From DASUBV01 sp036510065 (GTDB lineage: Bacteria > Actinomycetota > Actinomycetes > Streptosporangiales > Streptosporangiaceae), in contig DATCEO010000232.1 in the NCBI GenBank assembly GCA_036510065.1, forward strand, positions 1 through 64,000: a DNA stretch of 64,000 bases. The letters are read 5' to 3'. Positions 25,376 to 33,887 of this stretch are shown one piece after another. The position numbers and the translations under genes were made by a program. The notes below the pieces were generated by a model that did no database searches, was not told the DNA's origin, and worked only from the letters and a program-made list of their open reading frames with translations. Every line of letters begins with the position of its first letter. The first letter of the stretch is position 1.

Positions 25376-26524
25376 CTAGCTGAGGCGCTCGATGACGGTG
25401 GCGTTGGCCTGCCCGCCGCCTTCGCACATGGTCTGCAGGCCGTACCGGCCGCCGCTGCGCTCCAGCTCGTGCAGCAACTTGGTCATCAGGATCGCGCCGG
25501 TGGCGCCGAGCGGGTGGCCGAGCGCGATCGCGCCGCCGTTGGGGTTGGCCTTCTCCAGCGAGGCGCCGGTGTCGGCCGACCAGGCGAGCAGCACGGGCGC
25601 GAACGCCTCGTTGACCTCGAAGACGTCGATGTCGTCAATGCCGAGATGGCCCTTCTCCAGCACCATCTCGGTGGCGGGAATCGGTCCGGTCAGCATGTAG
25701 ACGGGATCCGCGCCGATCACGGCGAGCGAGTGGATCCGGGCCCGGGGCGTGAACCCGTGCCGCCGCACGGCCGTCGGCGACGCGATCAGCAGCGCCGCCG
25801 CTCCGTCCGAGATCTGCGAGGCGGTGGCCGCGGTCAGCTCCCAGCCGTCGCGGAGCGGCTTGAGCTCGGCCATCTTCTCGAGCGTGGTGTCGCGGCGCGG
25901 GCCCTCGTCGCTGACCACGTCGGCGATGGGCGTGATCTCCCGGTCGAACCGGCCCTCGTCGATGGCGCGGATCGCACGAGCATGGCTCTCCAGCGCGAAC
26001 TCCTCCAGCTGCGAGCGCTTGATGCCCCACTTCTCGCAGATCAGCTGGGCGCCGCGGAACTGGGAGATCTCCTGGTCGCCGTACCGCTCATGCCAGCGGT
26101 TCCCGTAGGGGATCCCCATGCCGGCCTCCAGCGGCAGCTTCACCGTCGAGCCCATCGGCACCATGCTCATGCTCTCGACGCCCGCTGCGATCACCAGGTC
26201 CTGAGTGCCCGAGAGCACGCCCTGGGCGGCGAAATGGACGGCCTGCTGCGAGGAGCCGCACTGGCGGTCGATGGTGACGCCAGGCACGCTTTCCGGCAGC
26301 CCGGCCGACAGCCAGGCGTTGCGGGCGATGTCGATGGACTGCGGGCCGATCTGCGAGACGCAGCCCATGATGACGTCCTCGACGGCGGACGGATCCGCGC
26401 CTGTCCGGGTGATCAGCTCGGTCAGCACGTGCGCGGCCAGGTCGACGGGGTGCACGCCGGCAAGTCCCCCGTTTCGCCGGCCCACGGGCGTCCGTACCGC
26501 TCCGACGATGTATGCCTCTGACAC
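25376..26524 (-). CDS. Acetyl-CoA acyltransferase (thiolase)
   Basis: This 382-aa thiolase should cleave or form 3-oxoacyl-CoA. The active-site nucleophile lies in VTIDRQCGSSQQAVHFAAQG. Other signatures are NGGAIALGHPLGATGAI with the catalytic His and TMCEGGGQANATVIERL with the second Cys. GTG 26524 is 5 nt from GGAGG (26530-26534); ATG 26527 is possible but too close. The sequence fits the FadA/degradative acetyltransferase group. It diverges from a MerR regulator across about 290 bp, which may regulate it. Confidence 0.94.
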   Translation of the reverse strand: MSEAYIVGAVRTPVGRRNGGLAGVHPVDLAAHVLTELITRTGADPSAVEDVIMGCVSQIGPQSIDIARNAWLSAGLPESVPGVTIDRQCGSSQQAVHFAAQGVLSGTQDLVIAAGVESMSMVPMGSTVKLPLEAGMGIPYGNRWHERYGDQEISQFRGAQLICEKWGIKRSQLEEFALESHARAIRAIDEGRFDREITPIADVVSDEGPRRDTTLEKMAELKPLRDGWELTAATASQISDGAAALLIASPTAVRRHGFTPRARIHSLAVIGADPVYMLTGPIPATEMVLEKGHLGIDDIDVFEVNEAFAPVLLAWSADTGASLEKANPNGGAIALGHPLGATGAILMTKLLHELERSGGRYGLQTMCEGGGQANATVIERLS

Positions 26525-26815
26525 CATGACCTCCATGTCAGGCCACTGATCAGCTGTGGCCCCGGTTACCTTTTCGAGGTTACCCCGGAGTACTGCCGCT
26601 GCCATACCCCTGGGCGGCCCGCATCGCGCGGGATTGCAGGCTGAGACGGTCCAGCAGATTTCCTCCCACGCTGAGCCTCCATCCGGCTACTATCCGTAAT
26701 AAGCCGAGGCTAGAGCGCTGAATTGGTCCGGCCAGCTAACATCCAGGTCGCCCGCCACAGGGGGGCGCGGCAGGTGCCGCGCTCGGCGGGAACAGCACGG
26801 GGAGTAGCCGCAGGC

Positions 26816-27265
26816 ATGTCAAGAACCACTGATGACGCGGGCGAGCTGGTGAGCATCGGGCAGCTCGCCAAGGCCGCCGGGGTGAGCAGCCGGACGATCC
26901 GCTACTACGAGGAGCTCGGGATACTGCCTGAGCCGCGGCGGTCGGCCGGTGGCACGCGCAAGTACCCGAGCGAGTACGGCGGCTACATCGCGGCGACGCT
27001 GGCCCTCAAGGACCTCGGCTTCCGGCTGGACGAGATCAGGCCGCTGGCGCGGCTGGCGATCGGCCGCTCGGTGACCACCGGCCAGCGGGACACCGCGGCC
27101 CGGCTGGTCGAGGACCGGATCGAGGCGCTGGCCCGGCAGGTCACGGTGCTGCGCCGGCTGCATGACTCGGTGCGCGAGCCGGACGCCCCCACCTCGGTAT
27201 CGGCCATCCTCGGCGCGACCAGCCATACCGACCAGTCCGCCGCCGCAGTGGCAAGCGCCTCCTAG
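26816..27265 (+). CDS. MerR-family transcriptional regulator
   Basis: This 149-aa regulator has a classic MerR DNA-binding domain: LVSIGQLAKAAGVSSRTIRYYEELGILPEPRR, GGTRKYPSEYGGYIAATLALKDLGFRLDEI. A dimerising helix with LVEDRIEALARQVTVLRRLHD follows. It has no effector-binding cysteines, so the ligand is unknown. The start at 26816 is the likeliest, since the upstream frame is low-complexity. It is divergent from the thiolase; an imperfect repeat (CGGCT-N13-AGCCG, 26684-26706) lies between them. Confidence 0.88.
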   Translation: MSRTTDDAGELVSIGQLAKAAGVSSRTIRYYEELGILPEPRRSAGGTRKYPSEYGGYIAATLALKDLGFRLDEIRPLARLAIGRSVTTGQRDTAARLVEDRIEALARQVTVLRRLHDSVREPDAPTSVSAILGATSHTDQSAAAVASAS

Positions 27266-27319
27266 CTCGTCTCGCGCGGCTCGCGCTCCATCGCGGCGGC
27301 TTGGAGCGGGTCGGTCGCT

Positions 27320-28387
27320 CTAGAGGGGGGCGGGTTGGAGGTGACGGGCCATCCAGTCGGCGCTGTAGGGGCGGTGCCGGTAGGTCAGGTTGGCGCAGCC
27401 GTGGTTGCCGTCAGCCAGCAGCAGGAACTCGGCCGGGCCGCCCGCCTCGCGGACCAGGCGCTGCGCCTGTTGCCACGGGATGAGCCGGTCCTGCTGGCCG
27501 GCCACGACCAGTAGCGGGGCGGCGAGCCGCCCGGCCCGTCCGGCCAGGGTCAGCTCGCCGGCGTATCGCTCAGCCTGCTCGTCGGTGGCCAGCTTGGACC
27601 GGACCCGGAAGGCGTCCCGGCTGAGCTGCGGCAGCTGGGGCCAGGCGTCCCCGAAGCAGAACGGTCCGCATAGCGTGATGCAGGCGCGCACCCGGTGGTC
27701 ACCGGCGGCCAGCCGCGCGGCGTAATAACCACCGAGGCTGACTCCCCAGATCCCGACCCCGGCCGGATCGATGCCGGGCTGCTGGATGACCGCGTCGATG
27801 ATGGCCCCGCCGGGGACTTCCCAGTCCGGCCGGATGACCAGGTCGTACTCGGCCTCCCCCTGACCGGGCCCGTCGACGGAGAACGTAGCCAGCCCGCGGC
27901 GCAGGAACAGCTCCTCGGTGGCGGGGAACTCCTCCTTGGCCGAGTCCAGCCCGGCGATGAGGATGACGACCGGGTGCGGGCCAGCGCCGGCCGGGCGGCG
28001 CAGGTTCCCGACGAGCTCAGCGCCATCGAACGGCACGGCCACCCGTTCTCCGGGCGGGTCGAGGTGCGGCAGGGCGTCGCGCAGGCACCGGACGGCCGCC
28101 TCATGTGCCGCGGTGAGCTGCAGGAGGTCCTGGACGAACAGGAACTTGGCGAAGTGGTAGTAAGCGGCGGCCTGCGTCAGATGGCCGCCGGCCGACCGGG
28201 CGCGTCCGCTGGCCAGCGCGGTGCGCCCGAGCTCCTCGTGCTCGGCGGCCGCCGCGGACCAGGCGGCGCACCAGCCGTCCCACTTGTCGATGCCAGCGGT
28301 AACCCGCGCGAAGTCACCCGGGTCGACGCCGTTGGCGATGAATCGCGGCGCCCAGTGCGAGATGGCCGTGGCGACCCGGTTGTCCAT
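27320..28387 (-). CDS. Alpha/beta hydrolase (FrsA/DUF1100-like esterase)
   Basis: This 355-aa protein has an N-terminal helical cap (about residues 1-115) and a C-terminal alpha/beta-hydrolase domain. The nucleophile elbow is WGVSLGGYYAARL (Ser), the acid is probably in VAGQQDRLIPW, and the base is the His of LADGNHGCANL. LIAGLDSAKEEFPATEELFLRRG and SVDGPGQGEAEYDL are typical of the FrsA/2,6-dihydroxypseudooxynicotine-hydrolase-like group, which cleaves C-C or ester bonds. The substrate is unknown. The protein is cytosolic. Confidence 0.85.
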   Translation of the reverse strand: MDNRVATAISHWAPRFIANGVDPGDFARVTAGIDKWDGWCAAWSAAAAEHEELGRTALASGRARSAGGHLTQAAAYYHFAKFLFVQDLLQLTAAHEAAVRCLRDALPHLDPPGERVAVPFDGAELVGNLRRPAGAGPHPVVILIAGLDSAKEEFPATEELFLRRGLATFSVDGPGQGEAEYDLVIRPDWEVPGGAIIDAVIQQPGIDPAGVGIWGVSLGGYYAARLAAGDHRVRACITLCGPFCFGDAWPQLPQLSRDAFRVRSKLATDEQAERYAGELTLAGRAGRLAAPLLVVAGQQDRLIPWQQAQRLVREAGGPAEFLLLADGNHGCANLTYRHRPYSADWMARHLQPAPL

Positions 28388-28541
28388 CCTCGGGAGTCTC
28401 GCACACGATGACGCGGTGGTAAACGCCGTGCCGTCACCGGCGGCGGGCGGCCACCGGGCGGACCGCGGCTGCGGCGGGCTTCCGTTATCGCGGATCGGTC
28501 TTATGCTCAGTGAAGACGGCCGACTTTTCTGGGAGGCGCCG

Positions 28542-28706
28542 GTGACGCCCGGGCTGATCTTGCTGGTATTCCTGGGGCTGCTGTGTGCCTTTTTCTATAC
28601 CCGGGCGCGGCGCCGGATGGGCCTGCCCGTCGCGGGAAAGCACTGGACGACGGTCATCATCGGCGTGGTGCTGATCATGCTCACGGTCTGGGTGGCCCAG
28701 CAGTAG
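28542..28706 (+). CDS. Small two-TM membrane protein
   Basis: This 54-aa protein has a hydrophobic helix (LILLVFLGLLCAFFYTRARRRMG), a short basic loop, and a second helix (WTTVIIGVVLIMLTVWVAQQ). GTG 28542 is preceded by GGGAGG (28531-28536) at 5-nt spacing and is preferred over ATG 28503. No family is recognised. It sits between a divergent hydrolase and a convergent phosphatase gene. Confidence 0.7.
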   Translation: MTPGLILLVFLGLLCAFFYTRARRRMGLPVAGKHWTTVIIGVVLIMLTVWVAQQ

Positions 28707-28713
28707 CCGCCGG

Positions 28714-31011
28714 CTATGAGCCGCTCCGGATCGGCAGCTCGAACCAGACGGCCTTGCCGTCCTTGGTCGGCCGTGAGCCCCACCGGGTAGCCAGCTGGTC
28801 GACCAGGTACAGTCCGCGGCCGCCCTCGTCGCTCTCCCCGGCGGCCCGGATCCGGGGCAGTCGCAGGTCGGTGTCGAAGACCTCCACCCAGATGGCCTCC
28901 TGGCCGCGGCGCAACCGCAGGGTGAACTCGCTGCCGGCCTGACCGGGGAGCAGCTCGCCGAACGGCGCCATGTCCCAGGCGCCGGCGCCCGGGACCCCGA
29001 GGCTGCCCGGGCCGGCCGCCTCGAGCAGGAACTGGTGCCGGGGACTGGGGGTCGTGGCGGCGTGCAGGACGACGTTGGTGACGATCTCTGACACCAGCAG
29101 GCAGGCCAGGTCGGCCTGCTCCAGGTCCATGCCCCACTTGATGAAGTTCTCCTGCGCCAGCCGCCGGGCCTCGGACACCTTGATGGGCTCGGCTGCGAAG
29201 CGGCCCTCCCAGGAGGCCAGGTTGACCGGGGAGGTGCGGACCACGACGACAGCCATGTCGTCGTCGATCTCGCCCGGGACCGCGTACTCGGCCGCCTCGG
29301 CCACCTGCGCCACCCCGCCGTCGGCGGCATCGTGCAGTGCCTGGCGCAGCATCTGCTGCACCTCCGCGTCGCTGTAGTGGCCGTCGCCGTGCTCGCGCTG
29401 CCGCCGGTCAACCAGGCCGTCGGTGTAGAACACCAGGGTGGAGCCGGGCGGCAGGTAGCGGGACTCCTCGCGGTAGGTCGGCAGGGCCGGCATGCCGCGG
29501 CCGCGGACGCCGAGCAGCACGCCCTTGTGCTTGACCTCGAGCTGGCTGACGTCGTGCCCGCTGATCAGCAGCGGCGGCATATGCCCGGCGTTGGCGAAGG
29601 ACAGGATCCGCGACCACGCGTCATACACCAGGTAGGTGCAGCTCACGGTGGGCGGGTCGGCGGCATCGGCATGGTGGTCGGCGGCCGGCGGCGGGACCAG
29701 CGTCCGGCACCAGTCGTCCAGCCGCCGGAGGATCTCGGCCGGCGGCTTGTCGTCCTGGGCGAAGGCCCGCAGCGCGGCCCGCAGCTGGCCCATCACCGCC
29801 GCGGCCCGGGCGCCGCGGCCCTCGACGTCCCCGATGACGATGCCGACCCGGCCGGCCGACAGCGGGATGATGTCGTACCAGTCCCCGCCGACCTGGGTCT
29901 GGATGCCCTGGCCGTGGGTCTCCAGGGGCTTGGCCGGCACGTATTTGTAGGCGACCTCCAGCCCGTCGAGGGCGGGCGGGTCCAGCGGCAGCAGGCTGGT
30001 CTGGAAGGCCAGCGCGGTCCGCCGCTCCTCCTCGAACAGCATGGCGTTGTCGATGGCGATGGCCACCCGGCTGGCGACGGCGCTCAGGAAGTCGCGGTCG
30101 TCGGGGCCGTAGTGCCGCTCGCGCCGCTCGGCCAGCCCGGACAGCGCCAGGCTGATCACCCCGAGCAGCTCACCGCGGGCGACCAGCGGCGCGGCGAGCA
30201 CCGAGGCCAGCCCGATCTCGTCGCAGATCTGCCCGCTCTCCGGGCGCGGCAGGGGGAAGCTCTCCTCGCTCAGGTCCTCCACCACGACGGTGTCCATCCG
30301 GGCCATGGCCTGCTGGCAGAAGTGACCCTCCGGGTAGACGATCTGCTCGCCGACGCGGGCCCAGGTGCCGGGCTCGGGCGTCCAGCCGCGGGAGTTGCGC
30401 TGCGCCCGGCGCACCAGCTTGTCGCCCTGCAGCAGGTCGATGAAGCAGTGATCGGCGAACTGCGGCACCAGGGTCTCGGCCACCTGCCGCAGGGTAACGC
30501 TGAGCTCGAGCGAGCCCGCCAGCCGCTCGCCGATCCGCTCCAGCACGCCGATGCGGTCGCTCTGCCGCTGGCCGCCGCGGCGGGTGGCCTCGCGGGCGAT
30601 GATCACGATGCCGGTCACCTGGCCGGATGGCCCGCGCAGCGGGGCGGCGTGGGCCCGGACGAAGACCCGGGAGCCGTCCACCCGCATGGTCGCGAAGGTG
30701 CCCTCCCACGGCCAGCCGCGAAACACCTGCCGGGTCATGTCCCGGGCCTTGCGGGCGTCGCCTTCCTCGAAGCCGAGGGCCAGCAGCGACCGGCCGGCCA
30801 GGTGCTCGGCGTCGTCGGGGAAGCCGAAGAGCGAGACGGCGAAGTCGTTGGCATACAGCAGGAGCCCGTCGAGGTCGGTCACCACCACGCCGGCGGACAT
30901 GCTGTCCAGAACGGTGTCAGCACTGAGCAGCGGCTGCAGCGCCGCGCCGCTCGCCTTACCGGCCGGGGTCACCAGGCACTCACCTGCCTGCACCGCCTCG
31001 GCCTGCCCCAA
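28714..31011 (-). CDS. PAS-GAF-PP2C (SpoIIE)-HATPase multidomain phosphatase
   Basis: This 765-aa signalling protein has a PAS domain (about 30-145, AGVVVTDLDGLLLYANDFAVSLFG), a GAF domain (about 165-325), a PP2C/SpoIIE phosphatase domain (about 350-600) and a C-terminal HATPase_c (about 610-765). The metal-binding Asp residues of PP2C are seen in QVGGDWYDIIPL, IGDVEGRGARAAAVMG, FYTDGLVD and DDDMAVVVVR. The HATPase has LLVSEIVTNVVLHA and EGGRGLYLVDQLATRWG. Such proteins usually dephosphorylate anti-sigma-factor antagonists, but no partner is nearby. TTG 31011 is the listed start; GTG codons at about 30990 and 30972 are alternatives. It follows the DtxR gene by 6 nt. Confidence 0.9.
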   Translation of the reverse strand: MGQAEAVQAGECLVTPAGKASGAALQPLLSADTVLDSMSAGVVVTDLDGLLLYANDFAVSLFGFPDDAEHLAGRSLLALGFEEGDARKARDMTRQVFRGWPWEGTFATMRVDGSRVFVRAHAAPLRGPSGQVTGIVIIAREATRRGGQRQSDRIGVLERIGERLAGSLELSVTLRQVAETLVPQFADHCFIDLLQGDKLVRRAQRNSRGWTPEPGTWARVGEQIVYPEGHFCQQAMARMDTVVVEDLSEESFPLPRPESGQICDEIGLASVLAAPLVARGELLGVISLALSGLAERRERHYGPDDRDFLSAVASRVAIAIDNAMLFEEERRTALAFQTSLLPLDPPALDGLEVAYKYVPAKPLETHGQGIQTQVGGDWYDIIPLSAGRVGIVIGDVEGRGARAAAVMGQLRAALRAFAQDDKPPAEILRRLDDWCRTLVPPPAADHHADAADPPTVSCTYLVYDAWSRILSFANAGHMPPLLISGHDVSQLEVKHKGVLLGVRGRGMPALPTYREESRYLPPGSTLVFYTDGLVDRRQREHGDGHYSDAEVQQMLRQALHDAADGGVAQVAEAAEYAVPGEIDDDMAVVVVRTSPVNLASWEGRFAAEPIKVSEARRLAQENFIKWGMDLEQADLACLLVSEIVTNVVLHAATTPSPRHQFLLEAAGPGSLGVPGAGAWDMAPFGELLPGQAGSEFTLRLRRGQEAIWVEVFDTDLRLPRIRAAGESDEGGRGLYLVDQLATRWGSRPTKDGKAVWFELPIRSGS

Positions 31012-31017
31012 CGGGGG

Positions 31018-31755
31018 TCACGGCCGCGTAACAAACACATGCGACGCGATCTGCTGGGGCAGCGCGATCTGCTGGGGCAGTTCGTCTCCCGGCTCGCCGG
31101 CTGTGTCCCCACCTGTCACCCGTATGCCTTCATCGCTCATGGCGAGGGTTACCTCGCGTCCGGGTTGTATCCCAATGTTCTTGAGTCTAAGCATGAGGGC
31201 CGCGTCGCTCTGGATCTGCTCGCTAATGCGGCGCACTATGACCTGCTCGCCAGTCGTCACGGCCACCTTGGTCATCGCGATCCCCCCGTCATCCTCGGCC
31301 TGGGCGGCGCGCTTGCTCGCGTCCTCCGGCACGCCGAGTTCCTCCAGGCCGGGAATGATATTGCCGTGCGGGCAGCAGACGGGATATTCCAGCAGCTCGA
31401 CTAGCCGGCGCTCCACGCTGTCGGAAATCACGTGCTCCCAGCGGCAGGCCTCAATATGCACGTCTTCCCAGGGCAGCCCGATCACCCCGACCAGCAGGCA
31501 TTCCGCGAGCCGGTGCTTGCGCATCACCCGCATGGCCAGCGTCCGGCCGGTCTGCGTCAGCGCCAGCTGCCGGTCGCCCTCCACCGTCAGCAGGCCGTCG
31601 CGGGCCATCCGGGCGACCGTCTGGCTTACGGTCGGCCCGCTCTGAGACAACCGCTCGGCGATCCGCGCGCGCAGCGGAACTATGCCTTCTTCCTCGAGCT
31701 CGAAGACCGTGCGAAGGTACATTTCGGTCGTATCGATTAGCCCGTGCGCCGTCAC
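31018..31755 (-). CDS. DtxR/IdeR-family metal-dependent regulator
   Basis: This 245-aa protein has a winged-helix N-terminus (LIDTTEMYLRTVFELEEEGIVPLRARIAERL, SGPTVSQTVARM), a metal-binding dimerisation domain (MRKHRLAE, EACRWEHVISDSVERRL, with the expected Met, Cys, Glu and His ligands) and a C-terminal SH3-like domain. It should repress genes with Fe2+ or Mn2+ as co-repressor. GTG 31755 is 5 nt from GGAG; GTG 31761 overlaps the ribosome site. YPVCCPHGNIIPGL replaces the usual SPFGNPIPGL. The C-terminus has a doubled LPQQIA from a 16-bp DNA repeat. Confidence 0.92.
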   Translation of the reverse strand: MTAHGLIDTTEMYLRTVFELEEEGIVPLRARIAERLSQSGPTVSQTVARMARDGLLTVEGDRQLALTQTGRTLAMRVMRKHRLAECLLVGVIGLPWEDVHIEACRWEHVISDSVERRLVELLEYPVCCPHGNIIPGLEELGVPEDASKRAAQAEDDGGIAMTKVAVTTGEQVIVRRISEQIQSDAALMLRLKNIGIQPGREVTLAMSDEGIRVTGGDTAGEPGDELPQQIALPQQIASHVFVTRP

Positions 31756-31854
31756 TAGCACTCCTTCCAGGATTGATGCTATTCCGGGATGGCGCAGGCG
31801 CGAACTGACAGCGACGCGATGTAATAATCCGGGACGCCCGGCGTGGGCGCGGGC

Positions 31855-32520
31855 TCAGGGCGCGAGACGCTCGGCAGCCCAGCCGCCGCCGGGCTGCGGG
31901 CGATACCTGAACCGGTCATGCATCCGGTTGACCCGGCCGTGCCAGAACTCGATAATCTGCGGCTCGACCCGGTAGCCGCCCCAGAAATCCGGCATCGGCA
32001 CCGGGGTCCCGTCGGGCCAGCGCTCGGTCAGCTCGGCGTACCGGTCGTCGAGCTCGGCGCGCGAGCCGATGACCGTGGACTGCCGGCTGGACCAGGCCCC
32101 GAGCTGCGAGCCGCGCGGCCGCGAGCGGAAGTAGGACTCGCTGTCGGCCGTGGACAGCGGCGTAACCGTGCCCTCGATGATTACCTGCCGCTGCAGCGGA
32201 TACCAGGGGAACAGCAAGCTTGCCCGGGGCACCTCCGCCAGATCGCTGCCCTTGCGCGAGGTCCGGTTGGTGTAGAAGGTGAAGCCGCTGTCGCCGTAGT
32301 CCTTCAGCAGCACCATCCGGGCCCGCGGCCGGCCGTCGGCCGACACGGTGGCCAGCGCCATCGCGGTGGGCTCGGGCAGCCCAGCGGTCAGGACGTCCGC
32401 CATCCACCGGCTGAACAGCTCCAGCGGGCTGGCGGGCAGCATCGACTCGTCGAGCCTGTCGTCCAGCTCGGGCCGCTGCTGAAGGTCGTCAAGATCGGTG
32501 GTCTGGCGGTCGTCGCTCAC
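31855..32520 (-). CDS. pdxH: Pyridoxamine 5'-phosphate oxidase
   Basis: This 221-aa FMN enzyme oxidises pyridoxamine/pyridoxine 5'-phosphate to PLP. It starts at GTG 32520. Family motifs include ATVSADGRPRARMVLLKDYGDSGFTFYTN with FMN-phosphate contacts, RTSRKGSDLAEVPRASLLFPW, YFRSRPRGSQLGAWSSRQS, and the C-terminal FWGGYRVEPQIIEFWHGRVNRMHDR with the catalytic Arg and His. The length is normal. It is divergent from citA across 257 bp. No other vitamin B6 gene is nearby. Confidence 0.96.
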   Translation of the reverse strand: MSDDRQTTDLDDLQQRPELDDRLDESMLPASPLELFSRWMADVLTAGLPEPTAMALATVSADGRPRARMVLLKDYGDSGFTFYTNRTSRKGSDLAEVPRASLLFPWYPLQRQVIIEGTVTPLSTADSESYFRSRPRGSQLGAWSSRQSTVIGSRAELDDRYAELTERWPDGTPVPMPDFWGGYRVEPQIIEFWHGRVNRMHDRFRYRPQPGGGWAAERLAP

Positions 32521-32777
32521 GGGTACTGATCCTCACACACTGCCGTGGCAGGCCACCACGCTGGGCACTAGCCCGGCGGCGAGGTCCTCGCCGGCCCGGC
32601 CGGGGCAGCTGACCGGTGCCGTAGCGCCAGGCCGGGTTACCGGTCCGTAGCCATCGCGCGGTTCAATAGGCATGCTGGCCGAACATGCCCGCTGGCCCCC
32701 GCCGCCCGTGTAGGTGCGGCCTGACTGATCTGGCCAGCCCGCCGGCCGCCGCGGACAAGGAGACGGAGGAAGCACGG

Positions 32778-33887
32778 ATGTCCGACTTCACGCCGGGTCT
32801 AGAGGGCGTTGTCGCATTCGAGACGGAGATTGCCGAGCCCGATAGAGAGGGCGGCTCACTCCGGTACCGAGGCGTGGACATCGAGGAGCTCGTGGGACAT
32901 GTCTCCTACGGGCACGTCTGGGGACTGCTGGTCGATAACAAGTTCGCGCCCGGCCTGCCGCCGGCCGAGCCTTACCCGATCCCGGTGCACTCCGGTGACA
33001 TCCGGGTCGACGTGCAGAGCGCCCTGGCCATGCTGGCGCCCGCCTACGGCATGCGCCAGCTCCTCGACATCAGCGACGAGCAGGCCCGTGACGACCTGGC
33101 GCGCGCCTCGGTGATGGCCCTGTCGTTCGTCGCCCAGTCAGCGCGCGGCCTCGGGCTGCCGATGGTGCCGCAGCACCGGGTGGACGAGGCCAAGACCATC
33201 ACCGAGCGGTTCATGATCCGCTGGCGCGGCGAGCCGGACCCGGCTCACGTCAAGGCCATCGACTCCTACTGGACGTCGGCGGCCGAGCATGGCATGAACG
33301 CGTCCACGTTCACCGCCCGGGTCATCGCCTCCACCGGCGCGGACGTCGCCGCCGCCCTGTCGGGCGCGGTCGGCGCCATGTCCGGCCCGCTGCACGGCGG
33401 CGCTCCGGCCCGGGTACTGGGCATGATCGAGGAAGTCGAGAAGACCGGCGACGCCGTGGCCTACGTCAAGCAGGCGCTGGACAGCGGTGACCGGCTGATG
33501 GGGTTCGGGCACCGCGTGTACCGCGCGGAAGACCCGCGGGCGCGGGTGCTGCGCCGGACCGCCCAGGAGCTGAACGCGCCGCGCTACGAGGTAGCCGCAG
33601 CGCTGGAGAAGGCGGCCCTGGACGAGCTGCACGCCCGCCGGCCAGACCGGGTGCTGGCCACCAACGTGGAGTTCTGGGCGGCCATCATCCTGGACTTCGC
33701 CGAGGTGCCCTCGCACATGTTCACGTCGATGTTCACGTGCGCACGAACCGCCGGCTGGGCGGCGCACATCCTGGAGCAGAAGCGCACCGGACGGCTGGTC
33801 CGGCCCAGTGCCCGGTATGTGGGCCCGCCGTCCCGCCCGGTCCGGGACGTGCCCGGGGCCGCCGACGTCCTGGATCACAATGTCTGA
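32778..33887 (+). CDS. citA: Citrate synthase 2 (CitA type)
   Basis: This 369-aa citrate synthase condenses acetyl-CoA and oxaloacetate. ATG 32778 follows GGAGGA at 32765-32770. Catalytic segments are SGPLHGGAPARVL (His), RLMGFGHRVYR (His) and LATNVEFWAAIILDF, where the expected catalytic Asp lies in the C-terminal part. The short form with GLEGVVAFETEIAEPDREGGSLRYRGVDIEEL at the start is the actinobacterial CitA subfamily, often annotated as citrate synthase 2 and seen in tandem with serC. The serC start overlaps its stop. Confidence 0.95.
   Translation: MSDFTPGLEGVVAFETEIAEPDREGGSLRYRGVDIEELVGHVSYGHVWGLLVDNKFAPGLPPAEPYPIPVHSGDIRVDVQSALAMLAPAYGMRQLLDISDEQARDDLARASVMALSFVAQSARGLGLPMVPQHRVDEAKTITERFMIRWRGEPDPAHVKAIDSYWTSAAEHGMNASTFTARVIASTGADVAAALSGAVGAMSGPLHGGAPARVLGMIEEVEKTGDAVAYVKQALDSGDRLMGFGHRVYRAEDPRARVLRRTAQELNAPRYEVAAALEKAALDELHARRPDRVLATNVEFWAAIILDFAEVPSHMFTSMFTCARTAGWAAHILEQKRTGRLVRPSARYVGPPSRPVRDVPGAADVLDHNV

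Noticed and set aside
29332..31404. 690-aa plus-strand ORF opposite the phosphatase gene
   Set aside because: Gly/His/Arg-rich shadow of a well-conserved multidomain gene.
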